A stretch of 64,000 nucleotides of DNA, from assembly GCF_021917145.1 (NCBI RefSeq), contig NC_061061.1:10032494-10096493 (forward strand), in the 5' to 3' direction. A model generated the notes under the pieces. The model was not told the origin of the DNA. It saw nothing but the letters and a program-made list of their open reading frames with translations, and searched no databases. Below, in pieces: positions 1 to 55,342 of this stretch. The translations under genes were made by a program, and so were the position numbers. Position 1 is the first letter of the stretch. Every line of letters begins with the position of its first letter. This DNA comes from Hypomesus transpacificus (Eukaryota; Chordata; Actinopteri; Osmeriformes; Osmeridae).

Positions 1-1483
1 CGCCGTCACACAGAGGCTTTACCGCGCCCAGGCGCAGCCGACTCACGCCCAGCACCAGCCAACCTGGGGGGAGAAACAGTAGGGTTGGTATATGCTGGGC
101 AGTCTCTAAAACTAGTTTTTTCACCACTGTTCTTGAACAGACCTTCTGTTGTACTTTTTGTTTACAGTTGGAATTTCATGGGGAAAAAACGAAATATAAG
201 AAACTCATTTGCAGGTACTGAAAGAGGAAGAATTCCCCAGAGATATGGAAAAAAAGGAGCCACTAGTACTTCCTATATACCCAGTACGATGGGAACCACA
301 GCGAAAACGGAACAGCGCAGGGTGTACACAAGTCTGAGGGGGGAGCCGTTGAGCAGCGGGGCGTCGAAGGGGAGGAAGACGTACCCCCCCCACACCAGCA
401 GGGGGAAGATCAGGGCAGCCGTGGACACAGACACACCCATCTTCAGAGAGTCTCTGTTGCAACAACCACTCCCCCCTTGAGAGAGAGAGGAGGAAAGAGA
501 GAGGTTGGCGCAATCCAAAGGCCTTTTTTATTAACTGTGAAACTAATACAACAGGTCTAACAGGTTAAGGGTATACATTGCACAAAACAATGTTAGAAGG
601 ATGGAAAGACACATTTGTCTTTAGCGTGGGTTACAGTACAACACAGAAATGAAGGAAAGTTACTGAGTGAGTGTACGAGGTGTGCCTTCTAAAAAAACGA
701 CAACAAAACCACTGATAAAGTGCTAGAACAATGCACTTCTGCTCCTTGATTATCTGCTGTACTGCATTATTTGTCAATTTGAATCAACACATCTGATTTA
801 TGAATAAATGAAGTATGAAAGGTGTTTTTGCGGTGCCTACATTTCGGGGAGGCTCCCTCTATGGCCCAGTCCTGGTAGTATACATCCGGTGGGGTTCCAT
901 GGGGACCGAGGAACGGCGTTTTGGGCGTCTCACCATTCCAGAACGTCTCACTTTCTCTGGGAGAGACCGGGTCGCTGGAGGAGTGCAAGATGGTGATGGC
1001 CGGATTGAAGACCTGCGCAGCCTTTGCGGGCAAAGAGTTTATTCCTCCTTCCCCCTCCTCGTCTTCCACGTCAATCTCTAGCTGTCCCTTCTCCCCCCTC
1101 TGTCTCGGCGTCTCCGTCTCAAGCCAGGCCTCCGGCGCTCGGGCCCTGTCTGGGCCCCCTCCCAGCTCGCTCTCCGTCCTGCTCTCGCCGCCGTGGAGGG
1201 AGAGACACTCCGACCGCACGCTCCTGCACTCTCCCTTGCCGCCCGCGTTCTCTTTCTCGGTCACCTCGCTTCCGTCGTCCCTCCCCTTTTCAGAGTCTCG
1301 GTCCTCCCGCCACTGGAGTGTGGCTGGCTCAAATTTGGCAGAGCTGACCATCTCCTCCTCCTCGCTCTCCATCTTTTTCTCAGGATCCATCTCTTTCGGC
1401 CAGGGTACCTCTGCGCTCCATGCAAGGCCTTTGAATGAGGCCTCGTTAAGTAGTTCCAGGTTTGAAGGTAAGAACTCAGACAT
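1..1483 (-). CDS. tmem79: Transmembrane protein 79 (mattrin), partial, 5' three exons
   Basis: TMEM79 is a multi-pass membrane protein of the secretory pathway. In mammals it is needed for lamellar-granule secretion in skin and also lowers Frizzled levels. Coding blocks on the minus strand are 1483-841, 475-281 and 63 to the window edge. Phases agree at both junctions (1 and 1), with AAAT/GTAGGC and CTGG/GTATAT donors. Exon 1 encodes a long acidic, poorly conserved cytoplasmic tail and has the family motif LPAKAAQVF (mammals: LPEKAARAF). Exon 2 carries a Cys-rich turn, then a first membrane helix ending VWGGYVFLPFDAP, then LVYTLRCSVFAVVPIVLG. Exon 3 continues with WLVLGVSRLRLGAVKPL, matching the mammalian second helix region. 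I chose ATG at 1483 (MSEFLPSN) because the codon opening the longer frame upstream is TTG. The remaining helices lie beyond the left edge. Identification is from remembered family sequence and is strong for exons 2-3. Confidence 0.88.
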
Positions 1484-1828
1484 TGGTTTAGCACCCAACG
1501 TTCACACAGGTTGTTCGTCTAGTGGCTTTGGTAGTCTACGCAGTCTTGGTTGAGTTTCAATATCTATGGTCACATTATATTCCTTTGTTCTTCCTGCCAG
1601 TAGAAATCTTTAGTAGTTTTGCCTTGACCAGTGAAAGTTTCAGTTCAGGTTTGCATGACTAATGGATTCCTCTGTGTCATCCCCTGTAGGACCCAATAAA
1701 GGAAAGCCAGTTAACAAATCATACCTCCCTTTAGATAATAATCATATCTTGAGAGGGCTAGCAACTTAGTATTGCCTGATTGGAGTACTGATGTCGCTGC
1801 CATGCTCTAACAATAAGTAAGTACAATA

Positions 1829-1830
<2 letters not shown>

Positions 1831-1870
<40 letters not shown>
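1831..1870. repeat. (AT)20 microsatellite
   Basis: Uninterrupted AT dinucleotides in the tmem79-dapk intergenic region. Confidence 0.97.
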
Positions 1871-1876
<6 letters not shown>

Positions 1877-1987
1877 AAAGAATGAATGAATGAACACGTT
1901 CACTTAATCAAGACATTTACTCTTTGCAAGTCGCTCTGAACAAAAGCGTTTGCTATTCAATAAAAATTTAAATATACCAGCACGCTG

Positions 1988-2012
1988 CCCCCCCCCCCCC
2001 CCCCCCCCCCCC
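1988..2012. repeat. Poly-C tract (C25)
   Basis: Run of 25 C followed by a short CT-rich tail. A homopolymer of this length is prone to assembly length error. Confidence 0.95.
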
Positions 2013-2149
2013 TCCTCCGAAGAGAAAAGTCAAGCGTAAGATGAAATTGAAACTAACTTACACCCTTCAACTTTCTATGTTGTTTAATTGAAACTTAAGC
2101 ATGCTCTACATGCTCTTACGATTCTTCACTTTTGCACTTATTTTGTTTT

Positions 2150-2295
2150 TTTCACAATGAATGCTTATGTTTTGGCTACCCGCAATGTTTGGGGCTATCT
2201 CGTTGTTTTGATCAGTGACCTATGCACTTTTGTAAAGCTTTCTCTTGGAAGTCGCTTTGGATAAAAGCGTCTGCTAATGAATATATGTAAATGTA
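2150..2295 (+). repeat. Dispersed SINE-like repeat, copy A
   Basis: It shares an ordered set of blocks with the reverse complement of 23586-23762: CACAATG, TTTGGGGCTATCT, ATCAGTGA, CTATGCACTTT, CTCTTGGAA, then the tail GCTTTGGATAAAAGCGTCTG and TGCTAATGAATA. The tail is the widely shared 3' end of fish SINE/LINE families. Exact ends are uncertain. The tail alone recurs at 1917-1968. Confidence 0.7.
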
Positions 2296-2355
2296 AGAAC
2301 GACAGCTTAACTCCGCCTTGAACATTCCTTGCAACCTATGTGCGCATGTCGGAGA

Positions 2356-2363
2356 TATAAAAG
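2356..2363 (+). promoter_or_regulatory. Perfect TATA-box motif TATAAAAG
   Basis: TATAAAAGGCC directly downstream of the repeat copy. It lies about 3.9 kb before the kinase start codon, with no ORF nearby. It could be an untested upstream promoter or chance. Confidence 0.2.
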
Positions 2364-5278
2364 GCCGCATTTACGCACGACTTAAAATTCTAACATGATT
2401 TAAAACTGAGTCTACAGGAGGCCCATTTCAAATGTATAAACAATGTCTATCAAACGATATTGTCGCTCGTAAATACATACTATCCCTTTTAATACTCTCT
2501 AAAGGTACTCAAAACCAACACGGAAGATGACAGCGTTAGGTAAAACATTTTGCTTACGAACGGTAACTAGGCCTACTCTCTAAATTTACGAACAAACCCA
2601 TTTCCCATTAGACTAAAATAATATATACTCACTTTCAGTCCGTATTTAATTAGTGTTCTCACAGTTCGCAGGCCTATGTACTGCCGAAAGTTTTTCCACT
2701 TCAATTGTTGTTTAACTTTTTTTTCCCTTGGGGGTGGAATATCAGGTGTGGCCATGCAGGTAAATCATTAAAGGGGAGTGGTTGTTCTTAAAGGGCACGA
2801 GCTGAGTGTTAGCCTACACTTGATCATAGATTTTGAACTGAAAACTGAGTCTGAGGCTGACATCTCATGGCTGTATGAAATTCTCAAAATACATGCACGA
2901 TAATATGACCATTGTTATTTTGGGCTCTAGAAAGGAAATGCTCTGTAGACGTTTGGGATGCTGAACTATACATCGAGATCATTGGCCAGGTGTGGAGTTG
3001 TCAGTGCAGAACTTCAGCCATACACAGATGGAATTGAAACTCAACTTAAACCCGTAAACTGTACTCAACTGCTGTTTATTCATTGTACCGCTAGAGATCG
3101 CAAGAGGATTTGAAATATTACTGAAAGGCACAATGATGGATGTCAGATTCAGACAGTAACGTTGCATTTGCACAGGAACAGTAGTGCTCGTGTTTGTTTA
3201 CAGTTTTGAAATGAGATGCAATTGAAAGAAATGACAATTGGCTCCAGGCTATCTTGATCCATTTATAACGATAACAGTGCAAATAGGCCAACACACATAA
3301 TTGCATAAAAGGCCCCCCCAAACAGACTTTTGTAGCCTAATATGATGTACCAGTTTGGGCCTGTTCTCCTAATATTATTATAACATTATTCGGACTGTAA
3401 AGGCAGAAGCCCACCTTATTGCGCGCTCCTGTGTATGTGTGTGTGTGTGTGTGTGCGCGCGCGCGCGCGTTGGTGCATCCACAGGCTAAACGCGAAATGA
3501 AATTCGAGGGAGTTGTTGAACCAGTCTTTCAACTCCAGTACTCCACCACACTAATCGGGAAAGTCGACGCGCCGTGTGACAGCAATATAACTTTATCGTC
3601 TTTATCGCATTCTGAAATCTGAGTTGGCATGAGGAAATATTAACGATTACACTAAGGCAACAGACTTGTATTTATGGATGGAAAAAAGCATCTGCCGGGT
3701 TTCACACAAACAGTGCAGCCTGCTACATGGGCATAGTTTAGCCAACAGTGGTCTACATTGCGAAACGACTCAAGGCCAGAGAAAAGCGCTTTTGACATTC
3801 TTTCTATATATGGGTGAGTAACCAGATTTTTATGCGTGAACCTGCTATCCAAATGTATGATGCATTAATCGTAGCAATCATGTTCAAGATGTAGCCTAAC
3901 TGGGGATCAAGATAAATAGTTCAGTTATTGTCCATTGTATGTGGAGCTTACAATTCAATTTCTCCGTTGATTTAATTTCGGGTTGCAATTAAAAAGCTAA
4001 TTCACACAAAAATGTATTGTACGTAACTTGACACATTGTCAATATTTCACAACTCTTTAGATATTTTACAAACAGCATATGATTTGATATGACAATATTC
4101 CCATTCAACATTCACATTTTTACTTGAAATCCATTGATGTCGTCATGAACGGTTACTACAGCTGACTGTTCAGAAGTATGAGTCATGAATTCTTTGCCAG
4201 AAAATATTTTTTTTTTAATAGCCTCTTTCCTGATTACCTGTTTGCTCTAATAAGCACATTCTCTTCCCACATGAATTACTGCATTTGCTTCTCTGAATTC
4301 ATGAACCTAATTACTCTCCCTTTCTTATTGAAGCCTATCACACTGACTTGATGATCATATGCATGATCATATTCATAAATTAATCATCATTCAACTCTCT
4401 CTTTCACTCTCACTCTCTGTGTCATCAGTTCCACAGTTCCACATGACACAAAGACCCACTGTCTCTCGGGATATGTTTCCATGCTCAAGCTTTCTATTCA
4501 TTAGGGGCTTATAGGAAATGGACATCCAAATATCATGTAATGTATTGATGCATTGACATGCATATAGTATAGTAACTATGCATAGTATAGTAACTCAATA
4601 CTCATGAATGCATGTGAGAAGACCCACACTTGGCATTTGGCCAACTCTTCCCCCATGGATGAGTAGTTAAAACAAACATAACTTTGTTACACACATGCAT
4701 GCACCCAGGCAGACTTGCATCCATGCATGTAGACAAGCAGACATAAATATACACAAGCACACACAGACTATGCACAGGTGAGCACACACACACTGACACA
4801 CACAAGCAAACACACCCAGAAACACACACGCACACAACATAGAGACAACACAATAAGTAGGCCTATGCGGTATGTGCTGATGGGATCGCATGACTAAGAA
4901 CATTGACTTAGCAGCTCACGATTGATTTGTTCCAGATGAATGGCTGTAAAGTCACACATGTGCAAACTGTTTGTACACTGTGTAGTGGTGTTTCATAGTG
5001 TTCCCAGATCCACAAGGCTGCTTGTGATGAACGCCAAACAAACAGAGAACCCTGCTCCACAATTGTGCAAGAGCATGTGTGTACTCGACTCACTCGCATG
5101 CTTAATCAAATTCAGAAGGTTTGAATCTGTGTTGTGGCAAAGCAGAGAGCCAGAGTATGTGTTTGTCTGACAGTGGGTTTGGGGGTCGCTCATTGACAAC
5201 TGACTAATGCTGCCTGTGCAAATATTTACAGTTCCAGAGCATGCCATATCTCATCAGGATAAGCACGCTACGCTGTGT

Positions 5279-5309
<31 letters not shown>

Positions 5310-6225
5310 CCTTCATGATGTAACTGCTGTTGGAACAATATCTAATGGTCATGAACTGTAAAATGAAAAATTATAATAATTTGGGTTGAGTTAGAACTTT
5401 TTCTAATGTGAATAGTTTTGGAATGATGTTGAGTAGAGATTTCCAGTTTGGGTCTTCACAGACTATGTTTATTGAGCAACATCACAACCACACCCAAACC
5501 CCCACACACTCACTCTAGCTCTGTTACCTAAACCGGAATGTGCTATGGAAATGACCATTGCTGTTGTGTATTCAATCATCCCTGCCTGCCTTTGTTTAAC
5601 TAATCTGTGTTAGTACAGGACACAGACACACACATTCACTCGCATCAAAGGCATACCAAGAAGGAAATGGGGGTGGGGGTTTACTTGAGAGATACAAATC
5701 TGGGTTCTGTTGTTCACACTGCAGTGGGCGACCATGTTTGTGGTAGTAACAGCACTTTAAAAGTCTCTGTCGGGGTTGTAAGTGCACACTGTTTCCATGT
5801 TTGTGTCTGTGATTGAGTGAGAGAGAATTTGTGCCAGAGAGAGACAAGGTTTGAGGGTGCACCACCCTCATGTTTCACTTTTCAATCGAATCAGACGTTT
5901 TTGAAGTATGTGACATGATAGGGGTGCGAGACTGCGTACATCACTGGCATGCGAATATGCTTAGCAACTGTGCTTTTTGAGTAATGATCACTATGGTGAT
6001 TCTTCCTCTCGCTCACCTTTTAAAGGCTGCAGATGCTGTGCTGTCTTGCCTTTTTCCAAATGAAATACATCTGTTTATCACAGATGTTTAACACTGTCTC
6101 GTCATCCCTGGTTTTTCGAATCCCTTGTTTCACCTCGTACAGAATGCAGTAGCTGTGGACGGAGACGAGAGACAGAGACATAGAGAGGGAGGGAGGCACG
6201 AAGGAGGCGAAGAAAGAAAAACGGC

Positions 6226-11341
<5,116 letters not shown>

Positions 11342-13508
11342 AGCCACCCATCAGAGGGTGCCAAAGCACAAACATGTGCAATGAGGGTCCAGGGGCTGAC
11401 TTTTAATACCTCACTTCCTGAAGGGACAGGAGCAAATACTTGTTGTGAGTGATGCACAAAAATCAGCACAGTCATTGAAAATTGCAGGACCTGATTGATT
11501 CCTGGAAAAGGTCAATGTGCTGACAGAGTTAGTGTTTGTCTTCAATATACGGAATTGAGATCACATATGAAGGTTGCTGGCTATAGAATATGTTCTATAT
11601 GTTAGAAAAATGCATAGTATTTTGAATAACTTTTGTGTGGGTGTTTACTTCATTATGAATCAAATTACAATGCATAGGATCAAGGATTGAGGCATTTTAG
11701 AGAGATAAATAGATAAGAAGCATGCTGTTATCTAGCAATAACTGTAGTTGTAGTAGTAGAAAACTACTAGAAGATAGTACAGGATTGTAGCAATTCAAAT
11801 GTGTTGTCAGTTAGTGCCTTTCTGAATTGAAACAGATATTTAAGAACAACTAGTAAAAGTATTTAAATATTTCCTAATGTGAAACCTGTCAGCTAAACCG
11901 AATGCCTTATATAAGAACCAAATCCAAACCTGAGATTTGTGTGCCAACCCTTTTGCACTGATTGTGCATTGAAGTGGAAATAATGGTGCTGTTATTGTAG
12001 CCGAGCCTTCTTTTGGTCCAAAGTAACATTTCGTATACCTTTTCAACCCTTTCAGAAAACATTTGTGTTTACAAATTGAATAACTCAAACTACATCTCTC
12101 AATCAATCAGGCTTACCTTTGTTCATACAATTTTACACAAACCATTCTCAATTTCATAATTTTCTTAAGAGAAGCCGACTTGTATTAACCAGTGATGCCT
12201 CACAAATGTGTTACAGCCCTAAAACCTCACCTGAAGAACCTTACATAATACAAGTGTGGTGGTTTACACAAAAAGTCATGTTTACTCTGAAGAAGTATTA
12301 GATAATACCCAATTGCTCTGAAAGTACCAAGTCAATGAAAGGAATAGTTAAGACTAGTTCAAGGCAAAATCAATGTATTAATTACACATATGTGAGGTGC
12401 AGGTGTCTCTTATACTCAAGTTGAATATCACAGAAGACTGAACAATGAATACAGAAAATCATGGGAGTATATGGTATCACAATATGGTAGGATACACAAT
12501 GATTAACATAGCCTTTGCAGGCACAGAGAAAGAACTATGTGTGCTAGCTTTTGTTTAGGTCTCTAGATAGGGCTCCTGGAAATGGCCTTGTCACTCTTTC
12601 GATTTTCCTCATTCAAAGTTGCATGGCATTATACACTTTGGAAATATTGTGACCTCTGACTTACATTAGTGACACAGGCCTTTCCTAGCGGCATCTTACA
12701 AAGACCTAACTTATGGCTATGCAGGCATAAGTAAACAGCATAATGACAGTTTATCAATGATACAAGAAACATAATTAATAGATTATTATTAATAGATTTC
12801 TCTCGTGGACATAACCAAGGGTTATGTGCTCATGAGCTTAGTATTGCAAGGTATAGATCAACATGTTTATTATGTTCAGAACATTTCAAACAGTGTAAAA
12901 GTAATAAAGTAATCATTATCTTTAATTGTTGTTAACTGATCAGTGGTTCAAGGAGAGACCTCATCAACCCATACAAATGATTACTTTATCAACCATAGTC
13001 ACACATTTTGTTGCTGCAGAGTATGATGGTGGTATTCATAACATGATGTTTACATACATCTTATACATTTCTCATGTAGCTCTCCTAAACTTTGCTTGAA
13101 AGTGTCATTTCTTTGTTGGGCAAAGGCCAATTAGCTAATTGTCTCATTTTAAATGTCTGGGGACGGGGGAGGGGGGGGACGGGTGGTAAAGCCATATGTC
13201 CTATTGTGTCACCGCTGTGGTTCTGAATGTACAAGACTGACCACTATCAGTTTTCATAGTTGTTTGAATTGTGTGATATATAATTAAAGAAAATGTTGTT
13301 AGCACAAAAAATACTGAGGTTGGTAAAAGGTCTGACCTACTTTCATTAGTCATCAGTTTCTATGGCACATGTTTGAGATATGAGGAAATGGGCCTGTGTC
13401 TATTGTGGGGGTTTTGCTGAAAATTAATAGAGGACTAACTATTGTACCTGTTTGAGAGACTTTGCATGATAATACTTTGACAGTTCACTGGAAAATTAAC
13501 TTTTGAAG
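11342..13508 (+). other. Probable dapk2 3'UTR and downstream intergenic DNA
   Basis: AT-rich sequence without coding signal after the TAA at 11339-11341. Several weak poly(A) signals occur. An AATAAA at 12903-12908 is one candidate, but the transcript end cannot be fixed from sequence. Confidence 0.45.
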
Positions 13509-13991
13509 CAGAGGCGTTGTTAGACATAAAACTGGGGCACAGGCCCCTATTCATATCCCTTTTTTTTCTTCCAAGCTTGCTGCGCACAATACACTATCGG
13601 TACTAGGCTATAGAAACTCAACTTGCTTAACCCACTATACAACAGTTCAGGGACGCAAGTTTGATATCAGCTTTGGCAGGGACATCAATAGTTAATGCGA
13701 GCGCGCACTTTTTTTTCAACACCTGGGGCCTCATGTATAAAAGATTGCGCAGCTCACATACCAGAAGATGCAGTACGGTCAAAACTTGAAAAGTACCTAC
13801 GCACAGAAATGTTCACATGTATAAAAACGGTCGTACGCCAGGTCCTGCGCACCTTTCCTTTATAAATCACAATCAACGTGAGACTGACCGCACGTGGACG
13901 AGCCACTGACCCCGCCTTGCCTCCTCCCATATATGAATATGCAGATGGCCTATAAATGCGCCCTTGAGGTCATTTCTTTGTCTGAATTACA

Positions 13992-14080
13992 ATGGTTAAA
14001 CACGCAAAAAAGAACGATTTGACAGACTGAGATAGAGGTTCTAACAACCGAGGTGGAGGCAAGGAAACGTGTCCTTGTTC
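13992..14080 (+). pseudogene. Relic of a Harbinger Myb/SANT-like DNA-binding protein
   Basis: An ATG at 13992 opens MVKHAKK. After a frameshift in the A-run at 14006-14011 the frame reads KRT, then a stop, then QTEIEVLTTEVEARKRVLV (from 14023). This resembles the Myb-like trihelix start of Harbinger accessory proteins (TEIEVLxxEVEARKxVL). The stop and frameshift make it non-functional. Assignment is from family knowledge. Confidence 0.6.
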
Positions 14081-14601
14081 ACTTATTTACACATAATCCA
14101 CGGGGATCAATTGAGCATCACACCTGAGTGGATTTTACCCACCTGTTACTGCGTTTCATTTTTGGGAGGTGGATCCGTGCGTCATGCTTCCTGTCATGTA
14201 CGTGTGCCATGTGAGTCATGGATGAGCCACAGTCAGGCTCACATAGACAAGGGCATTTACCTACGCCAATCTTGGAGTTGCACAGCGAGTATATATTTCA
14301 TGTGTGGTCAATAATCCGTGCTGCATGCAATATTAACCATAGACAGAGGGTGACATGCATTTCCTGACTGATTTTGTCGTTTGTTTGACACCCTCAAGTT
14401 TAACAGAAGTTATTAAGTGGTGGCGGATTAAACAGTTAATAGCATTTCCAGTTTGGGTTTTGGCATTGATGTGAATCATCCACATCAATGATCAAACTTT
14501 TATTAGCGGAGGTACTTATGTTTTTTTTAATAGGCAACGTCATAGACATATGACAGTAACTGTAGTGGCAACTTTATTTTGTATTGTTTGGTGAGTTTCG
14601 G

Positions 14602-14982
14602 TAGCCTGGCTGCCAGCCCAACTTATCCCCGCCCACAAAGAAATGTGGTCGGGAAGTTGGGTCTGGGGTCGCTAGTTTTGGGAAAAAGTATGTCCGAACA
14701 GGAGCTGTTCGGACCAATTAAATTGTCGGGGCAGGCTTTATACAATGATGGACAGATGATCAACAGTAACTAGTCAACCACCTCACCAAAGAGCATTTGG
14801 GTTGAATTCGTTTTCAACAAACAACATACTACGTTGCTCTGATTGGTTGTAGGTATATCCAATTGAGTGAACAGGCATTTTTTTTACGAGTTCGGTTGAA
14901 ACACGCCCCACACTCACAGCCCAACGGAGAGGTATCAGACTCATATTCTGACTAGAATTATGAGTATGACAACGTCATGCTA
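14602..14982. mobile_element. Small transposable element (MITE) inserted in the Harbinger element
   Basis: The 381-bp insert starts TAGCCTGGCTGCC and ends GTCATGCTA. Only a short inverted match (TAGC.TG) is visible. It is flanked by a perfect 9-bp duplication GAGTTTCGG (14593-14601 and 14983-14991; 8 bp if one base belongs to the element). No coding capacity. Superfamily unassigned. Confidence 0.72.
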
Positions 14983-15849
14983 GAGTTTCGGCACTTTTCA
15001 GTTAGAATTCGCCATGTTACAGAGCCAGACAAAACTTTGCAGATTGCCTGCACATTCTCAAACATTTTTGTGTGAGTAAAAACCAGTGTACGCAACGTTT
15101 ATACATGAGGCCTCTGGACTTCTGTGCGCGTGCTGCAGTGGATATTTGGCATGCTCAGAAGAGCACGCTGACATGGAATTCTGCGTGCATTGGTTTGTGT
15201 ATTCGGTTAAACACTTTTACAAGCGTTGATTGGGATACTGCGTTCATTTTTTCTGGGATTATCAATCTAAATAAATGCACTGACTATTAAAATATATTGT
15301 TAAACTCAAACTTTTGATTTTACAGGGGCACAGCAGATTTATACTGGGGCAAGTGCCCCAGTAAAAAGGGTCTAACGACGCCCCTGTTTTGAAGTATCTC
15401 TGAATAGCAAGTTTAAAACAATATTGGGTCTGCAGTTACTCTAATGTTGAATGTAACATTTAAAGGTTATATGACTGATATAATATGAGTCCAATTAAAT
15501 ATGCCAGAGCACTATCTTTACTATTTTTGCACAGATGTCTAGCTTGGCTTTCAAAACATGTGTGTTGTTAAATTAAAAGGATTTGGAGCAGTTAAAAACA
15601 AAGCAAATGGTGCATGCATTGTTGGCAAAGAAGTCCTGGATCCAGCTAGTCAGCAGCATTCTGTTCGGAGGAGAAGGAGTCAAATGAATAAAGAGCCCTC
15701 ACACATTGAACATTCCTGAATCTGCCCATGCCTTATCTTCTTCCCTCTCTTACCAACTCGAGAACCGAAAAGAATCGTTGCCGGAGAACTAGACACTCAC
15801 GCTCGCGAGCATGTACGATAGAACCTACATTAAATTTTTGTATGACTGG

Positions 15850-16349
15850 TGCGTGATGTCAACGCGAAGGAAACAACATATTTAGATTCAAGAGGTAAAG
15901 CGCGCGCCAGCATTCAACACACTCCGACAAACACATGCGTGGCTTAATAGATACGCAGAGAGAAGAGTGTACTGTTAAAGTCGTACAGGAAGGAGGATAC
16001 ACATATACGACAACCGCAAATTATCCGAGGGGACCGAGACACTGCGCGTGGGAGTGGCGAAAAGAAAACATCGAGACAAGTAGCGTTAAACAGGTTTCCT
16101 TGTCAAGATCAAGCAACGATCTCACCTGAAGAGAAGTTTCGGATTTTGGGGGACTGATTATTAAACATCTAATAGAAGGACATTACAAATGACTGGAAGG
16201 GACATAATACTGCTATATACGTTTTTTTTAACAATAATTATTATCTTATAGATTGTTCTCTATAAAGTTGTAGCCTACCTTAATCACCCGTTGGAACGAA
16301 AATACGTCCTCGCGCGTTGGTTACGGTATCAGGTGCAGCGGCCACCCAG
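15850..16349 (+). promoter_or_regulatory. arhgef2: Probable first (5' untranslated) exon and promoter region of the long arhgef2 form
   Basis: CpG-bearing, unique sequence ends in a strong donor CCCAG/GTGAGT (16350). The next plus-strand acceptor I trust is at 18694-18695, directly before an ATG. The upstream limit is a guess. It contains a 20-codon ORF (ATG 16189, TAG 16249-16251). The same frame stays open beyond that stop up to the donor. Joined to 18696 this frame meets TGA at once, so translation should start at 18696. The exon could instead belong to a non-coding transcript. Confidence 0.45.
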
Positions 16350-53834
<37,485 letters not shown>

Positions 53835-55228
53835 CGTCAACCCGGGCCCCAGGACCGCAACCTGCACACACAATACTACCCAATAAACCAAACCTGAGAA
53901 CCAGACCGTCCTCCAATCAGCCAACCAATCAACCCACCAATCAACCAATCAGATCGTATACTCCTCTTTAGTCATTTCGTCGGATCTCTTTTGTTTGCAT
54001 TGACATAGGCGAGCCAGTAAGGAATTTTGCGTCTTATGGTTTTCCCTTAGCTCTGGGATGTTGAAGAAATAGTCGTTTTCATGTCATTTTGATTGTGTTA
54101 TGAGCTTCGTCTTGGGGGATGGATGAGCTTCCCCAGGCCCGGCACCTTCTCTCTCTCGCGATGTCCCACCGTAGGAGAGGGAGTGAGGGGAAAGACGGGA
54201 TTCCGAGAACACAAGTATTCGAAAGACGTAGGTTTAGGGTTAGGTTTAGGTATCCGATGATACCCAGTAGGAACTATAATACTGTGTACTGTAACTGCCT
54301 GTTGTTGTTTCGTAAGACCTCATTTGAGACTTGCCTTATCTGGCTGACTGACTAATGCTGAACTCAGTACCGATGGAGGGGACGGGGTTATACTGTATAT
54401 ATACTTGTTGAGATGTTTTTGCAGGTCTTAATCAACTCTTGCCTCACCCCACCCCCAAATACTCTCTCTTGAACTTGGATTGATCCTTTTTCAAACAACC
54501 AAATGTTTTTATGTTTTTCCTGTGAAGGCAAGGGTAGTTAGCTCACAAGGAATGTTTTACTTTGTTTATATGATAAGCAGACGGGTGTTTTTACTATGAA
54601 CTGTTGCTGAACTACTTACCAAGGACCACAGTGACACAAACATTTCTTGTTTGCTAAGTAAAACCAACAATAACCATTTGGGAGTTGTTAAATGTATTAT
54701 TAAGGGCTGACTCAACCCCATTAAAATGAATATATGTGGACTGTTTTTATGTTGATAGGCTTCTGCAGTATTACAGTCATGTCATTCTATGTGGTGTACA
54801 CTGCACTTAACGGTTGGAAGTCTGAAGAGAAATTAAATTAATATTCTCTATTTTATAAGTTGAGGTATAGCCTACAGTTTGATAAACTTGGATCAATTTA
54901 TTGGACACCAACAACCTGGCCTTTTTAAAATGTGTAACTTCTCACTTAATATGAGTGTATTCGAAACTAAAACAGTTTGATGGGATTTAAGGATGTCCAT
55001 TGAACTTTAAAAAGAAACGCACACCATTTTATTGTTGAATGCTACAAAATATATCACAAAGGTTTTTGTTTGTATAAATATTTGATCTGTTCTGGAAAAA
55101 AGAAAATGTTGACTTTGTACATGGTAATGTTGTAATATTATTGTCTTTTTACTTTAATTGTACTTAATATTCTTGTTCGTTTAGTGTGGTGTTCATAAAC
55201 CTTACAGAATGTAAATGTCTTGGGTGTG

Positions 55229-55342
<114 letters not shown>

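Larger units (their letters stand above)
1484..6225. other. Intergenic region between divergent tmem79 and dapk2-type genes
   Basis: I see no coding exon here. The stretch holds an (AT)20 array, a C25 run, a SINE-like repeat copy, a (GT)n/(GC)n tract at 3431-3470 and a (GT)n-G17 tract at 5273-5309. Since tmem79 reads left and the kinase reads right, the promoters of both genes should lie inside it. The kinase leader just before its ATG is purine-rich (GAGAGACAGAGACATAGAGA). Confidence 0.6.
13726..15113 (+). mobile_element. PIF/Harbinger-like element inserted in the hAT element
   Basis: The ends GGGCCTCATGTATAAAAG and, in reverse complement, AGGCCTCATGTATAAACG form terminal inverted repeats. 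The flanking trinucleotide is CTG on both sides (13723-13725 and 15114-15116), fitting a Harbinger 3-bp duplication. Inside is a broken Myb/SANT-like reading frame, the second protein typical of Harbinger elements. No DDE nuclease is seen, so the copy is degenerate. Confidence 0.75.
13509..15386. mobile_element. Non-autonomous hAT-type DNA transposon (outer element of a three-level nest)
   Basis: The ends are inverted: left CAGAGGCGTTGTTAGAC and the right end, read in reverse complement, CAGGGGCGTCGTTAGACCC. Both are followed by ACTGGGGCA. The element is flanked by a perfect 8-bp target-site duplication TTTTGAAG (13501-13508 and 15387-15394), the size expected for hAT. It is 1878 bp including nested insertions. 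I see no hAT transposase, so it depended on an enzyme from elsewhere. Confidence 0.9.

Noticed and set aside
205-513. Minus-strand ORF of 102 aa and plus-strand ORF 85-480
   Set aside because: Other frames over tmem79 exon 2 and its flanking introns. The frame with the membrane helices is the real one.
14069-14314. 81-aa ORF in the transposon nest
   Set aside because: It lies within the Harbinger-like element, out of frame with the Myb relic, and has no recognised domain.
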